Below are positions 13,765 through 14,146 of a DNA stretch of 14,146 nt, in pieces (the first letter of the stretch is position 1; every line of letters begins with the position of its first letter). The DNA lies in contig CAAGND010000149.1 in the NCBI GenBank assembly GCA_900771185.1, positions 1 through 14,146 of the forward strand, read 5' to 3'. The notes under the pieces were generated by a model that had not been told where the DNA came from, searched no databases, and worked only from the letters and a program-made list of their open reading frames with translations. This DNA is from Clostridia bacterium. Lineage in GTDB: Bacteria; Bacillota; Clostridia; Oscillospirales; Acutalibacteraceae. The position numbers and the translations under genes are program-made.

Positions 13765-13989
13765 ATGCACGGCAAAAAGATGATAGCTCCGATAATTATT
13801 GCTCTGATATTTGTTCTTTACTATATCGGATTTGCAGTGGTGTGCTTTCTTATTCCCGAGCTGCCGCTCATTGTGAAAATTCTCGCCGCGGTCATCCCCC
13901 TGCTTTTAGCCGGCGTGTGCATATTCGTCCTTGTCGAACGGATAAAAGAGATAAGGATCGGTGAGGAAGATGATCTTAGTAAATACTGA
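13765..13989 (+). CDS. Small two-helix membrane protein upstream of ybjQ
   Basis: 74 aa with two hydrophobic helices (about residues 6-29 and 32-56), a positively charged N-terminus (HGKK) and a charged cytoplasmic tail ending in EEDDLSKY. The ATG at 13765 has AGGAGGG (13752-13758) upstream. The last 20 bases overlap the next gene, so translation is probably coupled and the two products may work together at the membrane. No known family is recognised with confidence. Confidence 0.78.
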   Translation: MHGKKMIAPIIIALIFVLYYIGFAVVCFLIPELPLIVKILAAVIPLLLAGVCIFVLVERIKEIRIGEEDDLSKY

Positions 13990-14146
13990 TTACATCAGCG
14001 GCAAAGAGCTTGAGATGCTCGGGCTTGTCAAGGGCAGCACGATTCAGTCAAAAAATATCGGACGTGATATTACCCAGAGCTTCAAGACCATCGTCGGCGG
14101 CGAACTTAAAGCATATAACGAAATGATGAACGACGCGCGTGCTCTG
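13970..14146 (+). CDS. YbjQ-family (UPF0145, putative heavy-metal-binding) protein, 3' end outside window
   Basis: The frame runs from the ATG at 13970 to the window end (59 codons), so the protein is truncated by the window. The visible part has the family hallmarks: a short beta strand MILVNTDYISG, then GLVKGSTIQSKNIGRDI and the VGGELKAYNEMMNDAR block. YbjQ-family proteins form small pentamer-like beta assemblies. They are annotated as possible heavy-metal binders without firm biochemical proof. GAGGA lies only 2 bases from the start, so reinitiation after the overlapping upstream gene is likely. Confidence 0.85.
   Translation, partial: MILVNTDYISGKELEMLGLVKGSTIQSKNIGRDITQSFKTIVGGELKAYNEMMNDARAL

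Overview
The window looks like a chromosomal segment of a Gram-positive, clostridia-like Firmicute, probably a gut or rumen Oscillospiraceae-type organism. This is inference, with no marker gene to fix a taxon. It rests on strong AGGAGG-type ribosome binding sites, GTG and TTG starts, lipoprotein signal peptides, a VanZ-family protein, an EF-G-2-like GTPase and a YbjQ-family protein. Most flanking genes are G+C-rich. The block from about 9.4 to 13.7 kb is visibly A+T-rich and reads as an accessory island.

Layout. 1-2310 (minus): a secreted or membrane-anchored metallophosphoesterase, cut by the window edge, lies downstream of rmuC, which has its own promoter. 2590-5675 (plus): a tight three-gene unit of an alpha/beta-hydrolase esterase, an orphan family-5 solute-binding lipoprotein and a VanZ-like membrane protein, closed by a terminator whose loop contains the VanZ stop codon. 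5798-6932 (plus): a secreted GH43-type glycoside hydrolase behind a perfect-consensus promoter. 7231-9276 (minus): an EF-G-2-like translational GTPase starting at TTG.

9566-13445 is the most interesting part. Six minus-strand genes appear to form one operon. In order of transcription they are a 114-aa lipoprotein, a DUF4234-like membrane protein, a JAMM/MPN metalloprotease with an intact motif, a 59-aa cysteine-rich protein, a 137-aa unknown and a 390-aa lipoprotein whose first domain is paralogous to the first gene. A perfect TTGACA-17-TATAAT promoter drives it. Divergently, on the plus strand, lies an XRE-family regulator. Three 13-bp direct repeats cover both promoters, which suggests that the regulator controls the operon and itself. 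The operon matches no named system known to me and is the best candidate for a previously undescribed one, perhaps an envelope-located system with a JAMM peptidase. Its function cannot be told from sequence alone.

13458-14146: a 52-aa minus-strand protein shares a bidirectional terminator with the regulator. A promoter then reads into a small two-helix membrane protein that overlaps the start of a YbjQ-family gene cut by the window end. I saw no tRNA, rRNA, CRISPR array, transposase or integrase.
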